From: Metallosphaera yellowstonensis MK1 | GTDB lineage: Archaea; Thermoproteota; Thermoprotei_A; Sulfolobales; Sulfolobaceae | Length of the DNA stretch: 47,417 bases | NCBI RefSeq assembly: GCF_000243315.1 | Contig: NZ_JH597761.1 | Coordinates: 991,248 to 1,038,664 of the forward strand | Direction: 5' to 3' | Shown here: in pieces, positions 1 through 7,848 of the stretch | How positions within the stretch are numbered: the stretch's first letter is position 1 | Layout of the letters: each line of letters starts with the position of its first letter | Notes under the pieces: generated by a model | The model's database searches: none | What the model was told of the DNA's origin: nothing | The model's input: the letters and a program-made list of their open reading frames with translations, nothing else | Position numbers and translations under genes: made by a program

Positions 1-93
1 CTCCTAATACTCTTGTTTTCTGATGATTTATTCTATCTAAAAGATTTTCTACTTAAATCAATAGAACCGCTTATTAATAATATAGATTTATTT

Positions 94-246
94 TCAAGGA
101 GGTGATTTTGGGTCTACCGACCTGGGGGAGGTCCTCCTCTCCTCCAGGGCCCTCCTCTCGATCTCAGCCGTTTCATTTAATAGCGCGTCCTTCCCAAGTA
201 ACTCGGGGACGAGCGAGGTCACCACGTGATTGGATAGAGATCTCAT
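94..246 (-). pseudogene. Short ORF, possible N-terminal fragment of a transposase
   Basis: An ATG-initiated reading frame of 50 residues begins MRSLSNHVVTSLVPELLGKD and ends ERRTSPRSVDPKSPP. It is charged and helical (a run of Glu/Arg around residues 28-38), which reads more like real protein than the competing frame on the plus strand. I do not recognise the family with certainty. The position at the edge of a repeat-rich stretch and the style of the sequence suggest the amino end of an insertion-sequence transposase. No downstream continuation is seen before the AT-rich stretch at 1-93. It could also be a stand-alone small gene. Confidence 0.25.
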
Positions 247-360
247 GGTATGACCTAGCGCTCGTCCCCTTTTTAGTGTTACTGATGTAGGATCAATTAA
301 GTCACTTTCATTCTATAGAAACAAATAGAAATCGCAATGGAGACCTGAATCGCCCCGTCC

Positions 361-661
361 AACTCCCTAAACGCAGACTGTAACTCTTTTACGTAACTAC
401 TAGTTATTTTTAACTCTCTAAATGTCGTTTTGATTAAGTTATGTTCATATAGTATTACCCAAGAATTCTCTCTTGATGATCTCCCGACCGATGATGGGCA
501 CCGCTCACGAGGATGGGAGTGATAAGATCGTGAATGGGAGGGTAGGGGTGTTTCCCTCACTGGCCCCAAGGACTTGAGGGTGACCGTGTATGAGCCCTAA
601 GGAGGGGTGCCAGTGGCGGAATTAGAAGTGGTTAAAGAAGGTAAGTTACGCCACGGGTAAA
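361..661 (+). repeat. Dispersed repeat, copy A (decayed 64-aa ORF element)
   Basis: This gene-free stretch aligns by eye with 4410-4745 over almost its whole length. It starts at the shared block around ctgtaac and ttacgtaactact, followed by a TATA-like tract and a stretch matching the small coding frame of copy B. Relative to copy B, the frame here carries a one-base deletion near 556 and an in-frame TAA near 597. The downstream codons still match (VPVAELEVV, then LRHG and a stop at about 658-660), so copy A looks like a decayed version of the same small gene. It lies just upstream of the membrane ferredoxin gene in the same orientation as copy B, so the two copies form direct repeats around the fox genes. 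Confidence 0.7.
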
Positions 662-740
662 CACTGGTAAATCCTCCTAGATTAATATAGTCTAAATAAA
701 CTGAAAATATTATTTTATCTCTATCCGTTTAGTTACAAAC

Positions 741-749
741 ATTTAAATA
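741..749 (+). promoter_or_regulatory. TATA box for the membrane ferredoxin gene
   Basis: The sequence atttaaata is centred about 27 bp before the ATG at 772. That is the spacing expected for a leaderless archaeal transcript. Confidence 0.6.
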
Positions 750-771
750 ACCCCGTAACAGGAAAATATTC

Positions 772-2721
772 ATGTCATTGATACCTCAAGGTGAACAGCT
801 GCTCGTATTCTTCTCAATAGCTTTCATAATGACCGTATTCTCTATCTATCTCATCTACCTAGTGAAGAGGGGAATCGACGGAATTGGGTTACTCCTAGTG
901 CTATACCTCAGTGGGAGCATGGTAGTGATGTTCGCAACTCTGTCCGTGTTCTTCTCCTCACCTAACCAGACTACTGAGGCGTTGGCCCTCGCTTCCAACT
1001 CGGCGTATATGGTGTTCGGTCTGGTTCCTATACTCATGAGGATGAACAGGGGAGTCAAGGTCAGAAACTGGGTCACGCTCCTAGTTTTCGCAGTCACCAT
1101 GGCTTTGTCTGAGGCCCTCATGGGAGAGACCTTCTACGCTATGTCGACTGGACATCTCGGGAATCCCCTCCTGGGCGTGGAGAACTACTGGTACTTCGGG
1201 GTGATGATATCCGAGATGGCCTTCACCCTGTTGTACTCTTGGAGGACTTTGACTCAACCTCTCAAGAACTTCCTTACCGTAGCTCTTCCCATAATGGCTA
1301 TATCCCCGGTGATCCTTCCCTCAAATCCATCTTTCGTTACAGACGTTATATGGCTCAATGCTAGCCTGATGATTGTGGCGACTGTCCTTATCTACGAGGC
1401 ACTTTATAGGTCCAGGCTGAGGCCCGTTCAGGAGACCATGACTTCACTGGAGCTTATGCTTATCTTCACCGCCATGATGGGGGGGATCTTCTTTTACTAC
1501 CTGCTGGGGAGCTGGTACCTCTTTGACTTCTCCATGATAGCGGGAATGTCGTGGTTCATATACAGGGCGCTGGTGGGCCCCAGTCACGTAAAGGGGAACT
1601 ACACTAGGGACTCCAAGTGGACCTTCTCTTTTGTGGCACTCACCTTCGTCATGGAGTGGCTCATGGGAGGAGTACTCGACTTCGCCTCTGGGATCTTGAC
1701 CCCTGGGCTCTCAGGCTTCCTATCCTCTCTATCCCTGGGCTTCGTCAATCCCAGCACGGACTTAGGGATAGGGGCTCTCTTTGACTTCCTCTCCATCGTG
1801 GGGACCATCACTGGCTCCCTCTGGTTCCTCATTATGATGGGAAGCGAGATGGGACTTTTGGCCGTGTTCAGGATATGGCAGGTGAGACTCAGGGAGAACA
1901 AATTCAGGTTAGCCCTCATGGTCTCAGCTTATGCCATCTACACGATTTATCTACCCTCTTTCTCGCCTCTGTCCTCACGTATAGATTACATCCCGTACAT
2001 GTGGAGTATGGGCTTGGGAACGCTCGGGCCTGTCACGCCACAATATCTCCTCACTGGAATAATAGGGACATACGTGGTTAGCGCCGTCCTCTCCTTCCTC
2101 TTCGGTTCCAGACAGATCTGCTCGGTCACCTGTACCGCACCTACCATGTATCAGGGGACGTTTTATGACTCTCTCAAGACGTTCAACAGGAGCTCCAAGT
2201 TGGGGAGAAAGACGCTCACCAGTAGACTTAGGCCGTGGTACAAGGTCATAGCACTCTCCGTCTGGGGAACCCTGTTAGCCTCTGGGGTTATATCGTACCT
2301 GGATCAGGTGGGGGTGCTAAACATCACCCTGTTCGGCGTAGATCCTACGCAGTTCCTGTACTCCTTCTACTTCAACTTCCTGTGGTACATCGTGTTCATC
2401 TCAATACCGTTCATGGGATCCTACGCTTGTGTGACACAGGGTTGGTGTTCGTGGGGAACGTTCAACCAGTTCTTCGGGAGCCTGGGACTCTTTAGACTTA
2501 AGGTGAGAGATCCGGCTACCTGTCTCTCCTGTAAAACAGTGGATTGTGCTAACGCTTGCCCCGTGGGCTTGACGGACATGAGAACCTCCTTCATAAAGAA
2601 GGGAGAGTTCAAGGCCTTTAAGTGTATAGGTGTGGGAGATTGTGCGGAGGCCTGTCCTTACGACAACATCATGTTCTACGATGTCAGGTCATGGGTCAGG
2701 GAGAGATTCGGAAAGAAGTAA
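772..2721 (+). CDS. Polytopic membrane protein with C-terminal ferredoxin domain (NapH/FoxG-like)
   Basis: A 649-residue protein with roughly a dozen hydrophobic segments over residues 10-560, then a cytosolic iron-sulfur tail. The tail has a full CxxCx4CxxxCP motif (Cys584, 587, 592, 596) and a second, incomplete motif Cx5CxxxCP (Cys618, 624, 628) in which one expected cysteine is absent. Two earlier cysteine pairs (QICSVTC and ACVTQGWCSWG) resemble the membrane cysteines of NapH/CcoG-type polyferredoxins. Those proteins pass electrons between quinol and soluble or periplasmic carriers. Ferredoxin-like membrane proteins of this sort occur in the fox (ferrous iron oxidation) cluster of Metallosphaera and Sulfolobus; I infer this is such a component because foxA follows directly. 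It has its own TATA box and starts without a leader. Confidence 0.7.
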   Translation: MSLIPQGEQLLVFFSIAFIMTVFSIYLIYLVKRGIDGIGLLLVLYLSGSMVVMFATLSVFFSSPNQTTEALALASNSAYMVFGLVPILMRMNRGVKVRNWVTLLVFAVTMALSEALMGETFYAMSTGHLGNPLLGVENYWYFGVMISEMAFTLLYSWRTLTQPLKNFLTVALPIMAISPVILPSNPSFVTDVIWLNASLMIVATVLIYEALYRSRLRPVQETMTSLELMLIFTAMMGGIFFYYLLGSWYLFDFSMIAGMSWFIYRALVGPSHVKGNYTRDSKWTFSFVALTFVMEWLMGGVLDFASGILTPGLSGFLSSLSLGFVNPSTDLGIGALFDFLSIVGTITGSLWFLIMMGSEMGLLAVFRIWQVRLRENKFRLALMVSAYAIYTIYLPSFSPLSSRIDYIPYMWSMGLGTLGPVTPQYLLTGIIGTYVVSAVLSFLFGSRQICSVTCTAPTMYQGTFYDSLKTFNRSSKLGRKTLTSRLRPWYKVIALSVWGTLLASGVISYLDQVGVLNITLFGVDPTQFLYSFYFNFLWYIVFISIPFMGSYACVTQGWCSWGTFNQFFGSLGLFRLKVRDPATCLSCKTVDCANACPVGLTDMRTSFIKKGEFKAFKCIGVGDCAEACPYDNIMFYDVRSWVRERFGKK

Positions 2722-2764
2722 TATCTGCACGTTTATATTCTTGTTTTAACTTTTATAAGACAAA

Positions 2765-2773
2765 CGTATAAAC
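2765..2773 (+). promoter_or_regulatory. TATA box for foxA
   Basis: The tract cgtataaac is centred about 27 bp before the ATG at 2796. A second AT-rich candidate (cttttataag) lies just upstream at 2751-2760. The oxidase gene therefore has its own leaderless promoter rather than depending only on the ferredoxin gene. Confidence 0.55.
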
Positions 2774-2795
2774 ACTTTAACGGTATTAGATAGGC

Positions 2796-4415
2796 ATGGA
2801 ATCTCCGTTATATGGACTTGTAAACTTCGTCAAGCAGGTTTTCCAGCTAGACAAGGATTGGCTCAGCAGGATCACGATGGCCATGATAGTGTTGAGTCTC
2901 ATCTGGGGCATGCTAGGCGTAATAGACGCGATGATGGCTAGGCTACAAGAAGCCGTATGGGGAGTGTCCTCCAGTTTCATACTTACCTCCCCTGAGTACT
3001 ACGGCTCCATAACCCTTCATGGAGTGAGGGACCTATTTGGGTTTGCAGTACAACTCGAGGTAGCTATCTTCGTGTTCCTGTCCCTTAGAATACTCAGGTT
3101 GGAACCTAGAGCAAAGTGGTTCCTGAATCTAGCTTTTGTGATATTCAACATCTCATTCATGCTCCTTGAGGGGCCCATAGTACTCTATCCCACTTTCAAC
3201 GACAACTACTTCTCTGCAGGGTCTTGGTATTACCTCGCACCGTTAGGGCTTCCCAACTATTCCCAGTACGTCCTGAGTCCTCTCTGGTACGTCGGAATGG
3301 AGTTACTGGACATAGGAACTTACATGTTCGTAATATGGCTCATCTATCACTTCTACCTGGCCTCAAAACAGACCAAGGAGAAACTGCCAATCTTCGCGGT
3401 TTACGCATTGGTGACAGCCTTAATGATCGCCCTCGGATGGAGCGGCGAGGCCGCTGCGAACACCTGGGATCTCCTTGCCATGGTAGGTCTTACGAGGATG
3501 GATGTGATAGCCAACCAAATAGCCTTCTGGATCCTGGGTCACTCCATAGTTTACATTGTGTGGATGCCTGCAATAGCCTCGATGTATTACCTCATTCCCC
3601 TGCTGGCCAATAGGCCTCTCTACAGTGATAGGATGGCTAGGATAGCCGCACTGATGTACCTGATATTCTCGAATAACGTACCAATTCATCACCTATACAT
3701 GGTAAACTTCCCTGTGAGTGTTAAGATCATGCAGGAGGTATTAACGTACACCGTTGTAATACCATCTATGCTTACCTTCTTTAACCTGTGGGCAACTGTC
3801 AAGGGAGCGTCGGTCAAGCTGAACCTGATAAGTCTGTGGATAAGTATCAGTTTCGCTGGGGCTATAGCGGCTGGAGTCACAGGGATAGCCAACGGCGATA
3901 TAGCCTTCGACTCGATAATTCATAATACCATGTGGATACCTGGGCACTTCCATGCTATGATATTCTTCTCAATAGTACCCGCTGGCTTCGCGACCCTTTA
4001 TTACCTAGTCCCCATGCTCACTGGAAGAATGTGGTATTCCAAGAGCCTCGGTTGGTTACATATGGTAGGGTATATGATAGGGACTACCATGGTGGTCTTT
4101 GGGTTCGATGACCTTGGCCTCGGCGGCTTGGTCAGGAGGGCAGAGGTGTTCCCGAGAATTCCTACCTACGTAACGCCAGAACTAATTGCATCGCTAGGGG
4201 CAGCCATAGCAGACGCAGCCACCCTAGTTTGGCTAGGAAACCTCGTACTGACACTCCTGAAGGGGAGAACTGCGAATCTCGAGGGAGTTTCCCTCGGCGA
4301 GGTGGTAACGGGAGTGGCCATGCAACTTGAGCCGCCCCACGGATCGGACCTATCGCTACCCATTATGTCCTCCTTGAGGGGAGTAAAGGCCGTAAAGAAG
4401 CTAGTGAGACTGTAA
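2796..4415 (+). CDS. foxA: Haem-copper oxidase subunit I, FoxA-like
   Basis: A 539-residue integral membrane protein with the subunit I signature. His75 (TLHGVRD) and His386 (in GHFH) fit the low-spin haem ligands. His249-Tyr253 (GHSIVY) fits the CuB His with the cross-linked Tyr, His298-His299 (IHH) are CuB ligands, and His384 is the proximal ligand of the active-site haem. The usual HPEVY is HSIVY, so the proton-channel Glu of A-type oxidases is missing; Ile at this place is known from B-type (ba3-like) enzymes. The protein reduces O2 at the end of the respiratory chain. Pairing with the upstream ferredoxin protein points to the iron-oxidation branch. No subunit II (CuA) gene is found in the window. 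The last Leu codon and stop lie inside a 47-bp tandem repeat. SoxB- or SoxM-type function cannot be excluded. Confidence 0.8.
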   Translation: MESPLYGLVNFVKQVFQLDKDWLSRITMAMIVLSLIWGMLGVIDAMMARLQEAVWGVSSSFILTSPEYYGSITLHGVRDLFGFAVQLEVAIFVFLSLRILRLEPRAKWFLNLAFVIFNISFMLLEGPIVLYPTFNDNYFSAGSWYYLAPLGLPNYSQYVLSPLWYVGMELLDIGTYMFVIWLIYHFYLASKQTKEKLPIFAVYALVTALMIALGWSGEAAANTWDLLAMVGLTRMDVIANQIAFWILGHSIVYIVWMPAIASMYYLIPLLANRPLYSDRMARIAALMYLIFSNNVPIHHLYMVNFPVSVKIMQEVLTYTVVIPSMLTFFNLWATVKGASVKLNLISLWISISFAGAIAAGVTGIANGDIAFDSIIHNTMWIPGHFHAMIFFSIVPAGFATLYYLVPMLTGRMWYSKSLGWLHMVGYMIGTTMVVFGFDDLGLGGLVRRAEVFPRIPTYVTPELIASLGAAIADAATLVWLGNLVLTLLKGRTANLEGVSLGEVVTGVAMQLEPPHGSDLSLPIMSSLRGVKAVKKLVRL

Positions 4416-4503
4416 CGCTTCTACGTAACTACTCGTTATTTTTAATCATCTAAATACTGTAACGCTTCTACGTAACTACTCGTTATTTTTAATCATCTAA
4501 ATA
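4410..4503 (+). repeat. 47-bp perfect tandem duplication spanning the foxA stop codon
   Basis: Two adjacent identical 47-bp units lie at 4410-4456 and 4457-4503, each starting ctgtaacgct and ending ctaaata. The first contains the last codon and stop of foxA. A near-identical block occurs once in copy A (about 369-410) and once at the 3' end of the TnpB-like gene (about 24072-24110). Read on the minus strand each encodes a tail IKNNE-stop or a close variant. The block is therefore best explained as the end of a TnpB-type insertion element, duplicated here. Confidence 0.75.
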
Positions 4504-4550
4504 TCGTTTTGACAAGTTGTGTTTATATAGTATCACCGAAGTAGTTTTTA

Positions 4551-4745
4551 TTGATGATCCCCCTAACTGATGACGGGCACTGCTCACGAGGTTTGGGGAG
4601 TGATAAAGGTGTGGATGGGAGGGTATTGAAGTTTCCCTCGACCAGCCCCAATGAGTTAAGGGTGACCGTGTATGATCCCTTAAGAGGGGTGCCCGTGGTG
4701 GAATTAGAAGTAATTAAAAGTAAGGAAAAGTTACGCCACGGGTAA
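4551..4745 (+). CDS. 64-residue protein of a dispersed repeat family (copy B, intact)
   Basis: The only intact member of a three-copy family in this window. It begins MMIPLTDDGHCSRG and its conserved part runs from FPSTSPNELRVTVYD through GVPVVELEV to LRHG at the end. A TATA-like tract (gtttatatag, about 4523-4532) sits some 25 bp before the ATG, so it could be expressed without a leader. Copy A (361-661) and copy C (37644-37770, other strand) keep the same frame and the same final LRHG/LRHR. Upstream similarity extends to the 47-bp unit only for copies A and B. I recognise no protein family. It might be a real small gene carried by an insertion element or the C-terminal remnant of a larger protein. 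Confidence 0.45.
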   Translation: MMIPLTDDGHCSRGLGSDKGVDGRVLKFPSTSPNELRVTVYDPLRGVPVVELEVIKSKEKLRHG

Positions 4746-4769
4746 ACACTTCCATTTTGAGTCCCCTAT

Positions 4770-4778
4770 TTTTATATC
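4770..4778 (+). promoter_or_regulatory. TATA box for the crotonase gene
   Basis: The tract ttttatatc lies about 26 bp before the ATG at 4800, the normal archaeal spacing for a leaderless start. Confidence 0.6.
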
Positions 4779-4799
4779 GCCAATATCCATGTTCAAGAT

Positions 4800-5564
4800 A
4801 TGGTAGTCTCATTAGAGAAGAAGAGGGGGTACCTCCTCCTGACCTTCAACACAGGAGGTAAATATAACGTCTTCAACTCTAGGTTCATGTTGGACATGAT
4901 AGACGCGCTGGCGGAGGTTGAGAAGATAAGGGACCCTCACTATTTAGTGATAAGAGGAGAAAACGGAAATTTTGGAAGTGGTGCTGATATAAGGGAACTC
5001 TCCAAGGCCTCGCAGGACAAAGAGTTCGCCAAGGTCTTCTTCGGCCACATGTACGACCTCTTCGTCAAGCTAATGCAGGTAAACAAGGTAACTATAGCCT
5101 TGGTTGAAGGAGTGGCCTTCGGAGCGTCCTTGGAGGCCCTCTTAGTCATGGATTTCGTGCTGGCCAAGAGGGGAACTAGGTTCGCTGCTCCTGGAGCAAA
5201 GCTGGGAGTCTTTCCTCCAGTATTGGTCTCTGTAGGCCCTTACCTCTTGGGTCATAGAGTCTCCAGGAAGCTGGCGATGTTGGGAGAGGAGATCGATACA
5301 TCTGAGGCCAAGAACGCTGGGCTGATCGACGTCGAGGTCGAGGATCTGGATAGGGGACTCTTGGAACTCCTGGACAAACTAAGGTTCATGGCCCCTTCCT
5401 CCCTTGTGAGGATGAGAAAGATGATAATGAAGAGTCTCATACCCCACCTTGAGGGAGCATTTGAGGAACTCACGACCCAGGTATTCTCCGACGAGGCTAG
5501 GGAGGGAATAAGCGCCTTTTTCTCCAAGATACCCCCAGGGTGGAGCTCAGTCGGTTTCTCTTAA
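4800..5564 (+). CDS. Enoyl-CoA hydratase/isomerase (crotonase) family protein
   Basis: A 254-residue protein of normal crotonase length. The first oxyanion-hole segment is GNFGSGADIREL (about residues 56-67) and the second is GVAFGASLE (about 104-112). One catalytic Glu of true hydratases is kept (Glu112), but the second is replaced: the usual PE.LG reads PGAKLG, with Gly132. One-glutamate crotonases are usually isomerases or act on other CoA thioesters, so assignment as the crotonyl-CoA hydratase of the 3-hydroxypropionate/4-hydroxybutyrate cycle is doubtful. It has its own promoter. Its last 18 bases overlap the 3' end of the convergent permease gene. Confidence 0.8.
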   Translation: MVVSLEKKRGYLLLTFNTGGKYNVFNSRFMLDMIDALAEVEKIRDPHYLVIRGENGNFGSGADIRELSKASQDKEFAKVFFGHMYDLFVKLMQVNKVTIALVEGVAFGASLEALLVMDFVLAKRGTRFAAPGAKLGVFPPVLVSVGPYLLGHRVSRKLAMLGEEIDTSEAKNAGLIDVEVEDLDRGLLELLDKLRFMAPSSLVRMRKMIMKSLIPHLEGAFEELTTQVFSDEAREGISAFFSKIPPGWSSVGFS

Positions 5565-6542
5565 CTTCATGAGCCTTGCCCCTAGAACTATGAAGATTGT
5601 TGTGAAAGCGAGGATGTAGATGAGGTCGACAGCCGAAGGCAAAACGTTATACACCACAACGTCCCTGATAACGTCGTTTATTACTGAGAGGGGTTGATAT
5701 GCAACCAGGCCTCTCAAGGTGGGAGGAAACGAATCCAAGGGGAAAAATGCGTTACTCAAGAACATGAGGGGAAACACTATGACGTTAGCTGCCGTCTGTG
5801 CCACGAAGAGTTTGTCCTTTGGACTTAAACCAAAGATCACAGCGCCCAATCCTGAGAACATAAGGGTAGAGAGGGCCAGGAACGCAATGAAGCCGAGCCC
5901 TATGATCGGTATGAACCCGAAGGCCAAACCCAGGACCAATATGGGGACGGAGGAGATCAGGGTGATTAGGATCTCATATATCATGAGGGCCATCACCCAT
6001 TCGTAGCTCTTTAGGGGGGAGGCAGCTAACCTGTCTACGAGTCTGTCACGATAATATCCAGCTGCGACGCCGGTTATCCCAAAGACTCCGTTGGATAGGG
6101 CCACAACCCCTATCATTCCCGAGACGACGTATGCATAGTATGTGAACCCTGACTCTGGTTTGGTTACAATGTTCACGGCATCAGGTCTAGCGAAGTACTC
6201 TTGGACTAAAGCCTCCAGAGAGGGAACGACATAAGCATCTTGACTCGGATACAGGATGGACACTCTCGTATCGTTGACCTCCAGGTAAATGTAGTTGTGA
6301 AGGAGGGCTTCCCTCTCACCTATTCCTGAGGTTGCAGTGAAGAGCGAACTGTTACTCAGGAACGATACGAGTCCCTGACTTCCGTTTACATCCACCAATA
6401 CGTGTGGCTGTGCCGCAGCACCGAAGCCGAAAGCGAATATGAGGGTGAGAAAGAGCGGAAAGAAGAGAACGAAGAATATTGTGGTTCTACTACTGAGGTT
6501 ATCCTTTATTATTGCCCAGGCTGTCGATGCTACGTTCCTCAA
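5547..6542 (-). CDS. ABC-2 type transporter permease
   Basis: A 331-residue membrane protein. There is one hydrophobic segment near residues 20-45, a long extracytoplasmic loop to about residue 150, then five more membrane segments and a short charged tail (KLRETD). This is the layout of ABC-2 permeases of the drug, lipid or polysaccharide export type. The start codon overlaps the stop of the upstream ATPase gene (6539-6542, ATGA), so the two are translationally coupled. The substrate cannot be read from sequence. Confidence 0.8.
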   Translation of the reverse strand: MRNVASTAWAIIKDNLSSRTTIFFVLFFPLFLTLIFAFGFGAAAQPHVLVDVNGSQGLVSFLSNSSLFTATSGIGEREALLHNYIYLEVNDTRVSILYPSQDAYVVPSLEALVQEYFARPDAVNIVTKPESGFTYYAYVVSGMIGVVALSNGVFGITGVAAGYYRDRLVDRLAASPLKSYEWVMALMIYEILITLISSVPILVLGLAFGFIPIIGLGFIAFLALSTLMFSGLGAVIFGLSPKDKLFVAQTAANVIVFPLMFLSNAFFPLDSFPPTLRGLVAYQPLSVINDVIRDVVVYNVLPSAVDLIYILAFTTIFIVLGARLMKLRETD

Positions 6543-7267
6543 GAAACGTCACCCAGAACCTCCATCAGGGCCAGATAGGCCTCCTCCAGGCTTTGCTTCT
6601 TGAACTCAGACATGAGATCCTGCGGAGTGGAGAGCCTCACTATCTTTCCCTCGTATATGACTGCTACCCTGTCAGATAATCTCTGTGCCTCATCGAGGTA
6701 GTGCGTGGTGAGAAATATTGTCACCCCTTTAGACCTGACTTCCCTTATGATATCCCACACACTTCTCCTAGATCTGGGATCTAGGCCGACGGTGGGTTCG
6801 TCCATGAAAACTATCTTAGGGTCACCTGCCAGTGAACAGGCTATGGCCACCCTTTTCTTGAAACCTCCCGAGAGATTCCTGAATTTGGTCTTTCTATACT
6901 CAGTTACACCTATTTTCTCAAGAAGCTCGTCCACCTGTGATTTCGTGCCTCCATAGAGTTTAACGAAGTACCACAGGTTCTCCTCCACAGTTAGGTCTGA
7001 GAACCCCTGAAACTCCTGGGGTACTATCCCTACCTCTTCCCGTATTCTAACACAATCCTTCGGTGCTTCCATTCCGAGCACGTTAACCTTTCCCTTGGTT
7101 GGGGCAAGGGTACATGAGAGTATTTTCACAGTCGTCGTCTTACCTGCTCCGTTAGGGCCTAGAAGGGAAAATATTTCACCTGAATTGACGGAGAACGTGA
7201 TTCCCCTAAGGGCCTCCTTGCGTCTGCCGTAAACCTTCCATAAGTCCTCAACTATCACGGTCTGCAT
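6539..7267 (-). CDS. ABC transporter ATP-binding protein (DrrA-like)
   Basis: A 242-residue nucleotide-binding subunit with every core motif: Walker A GPNGAGKTTT (about residue 38), Q-loop (VPQEFQGFSDLTVEENL), signature LSGGFKKR, Walker B KIVFMDEPTVGLDP and H-loop TTHYLDEA. It is the energising partner of the permease encoded immediately downstream and overlapping by 4 nt. A TATA-like tract (gttatattc on this strand, about 7290-7299) sits about 27 bp before the ATG. The family includes daunorubicin-type exporters, but the cargo is unknown. Confidence 0.9.
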   Translation of the reverse strand: MQTVIVEDLWKVYGRRKEALRGITFSVNSGEIFSLLGPNGAGKTTTVKILSCTLAPTKGKVNVLGMEAPKDCVRIREEVGIVPQEFQGFSDLTVEENLWYFVKLYGGTKSQVDELLEKIGVTEYRKTKFRNLSGGFKKRVAIACSLAGDPKIVFMDEPTVGLDPRSRRSVWDIIREVRSKGVTIFLTTHYLDEAQRLSDRVAVIYEGKIVRLSTPQDLMSEFKKQSLEEAYLALMEVLGDVS

Positions 7268-7341
7268 AGATCGTAGTTTTCACGTAAAGGGAGAATATAA
7301 CGTTGTGTCAAAAACCCACATATATCTACAGGTGTGTCAAC

Positions 7342-7830
7342 GTGAAGGGAGCAATAATGGCCGGGGGGAGGGGAACCAGGTTCACTCCCCTTAAGCCTAT
7401 CCTGAAGGTATGTGACGAGCCTATGATTCTAAGGGTACACAAGGTTCTCTCAGACTTCGTCGATGAGGTGACCGTTGCTACGGTTAGGGGCCATCCAGCC
7501 GAGAAGATCCTGAGGGAGATTTTCCCTAGGATCATATACACCTCTGGGAAGGGATACGAGCACGACGTACTAGAGGTGGTTAGGGAACTCGGTGTACCCC
7601 TCCTGATCAGTTCAGCAGACCTGCCCTTCTTGCCCAAGGAGGCGGTAAGGCTTTTGATGGACTCCTGTTCAGCATCCGTCTGCACTCTCGAGGACGAGCT
7701 AGGTTTCGTCGGAGTCAGTTTCTGGAGAGGAACTAACCTGGGGGATTACATGTCGGTGAGTTTTCCTGGAACCATCATTAACGTCAATACCGTAGAGGAT
7801 TATGACAAAGCAAATAAGAAGTGCAAGTAA
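7342..7830 (+). CDS. Nucleotidyltransferase, MobA/CobY-like
   Basis: A 162-residue protein starting at a GTG that gives VKGAIMAGGRGTRF, the nucleotide-binding loop of NTP transferases; Lys33 of the frame from 7303 (LKPILKVCDEPM) matches the usual conserved Lys/Pro block. An in-frame start 39 nt upstream is possible, but a TATA box (catatatct, about 7318-7326) lies there and supports 7342. Small archaeal proteins of this kind include CobY, the GTP:adenosylcobinamide-phosphate guanylyltransferase of cobalamin salvage. I favour that but cannot separate it from MobA-like enzymes. The next gene starts 18 bp downstream, so they are probably co-transcribed. Confidence 0.65.
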   Translation: MKGAIMAGGRGTRFTPLKPILKVCDEPMILRVHKVLSDFVDEVTVATVRGHPAEKILREIFPRIIYTSGKGYEHDVLEVVRELGVPLLISSADLPFLPKEAVRLLMDSCSASVCTLEDELGFVGVSFWRGTNLGDYMSVSFPGTIINVNTVEDYDKANKKCK

Positions 7831-7848
7831 AATATCAAGTGGATCTAC

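Noticed and set aside
102-290. A 62-residue plus-strand frame over the left-edge element
   Set aside because: It is Ser/Pro/Arg-rich and lies antisense to a better-looking frame on the minus strand, so it is probably a shadow.
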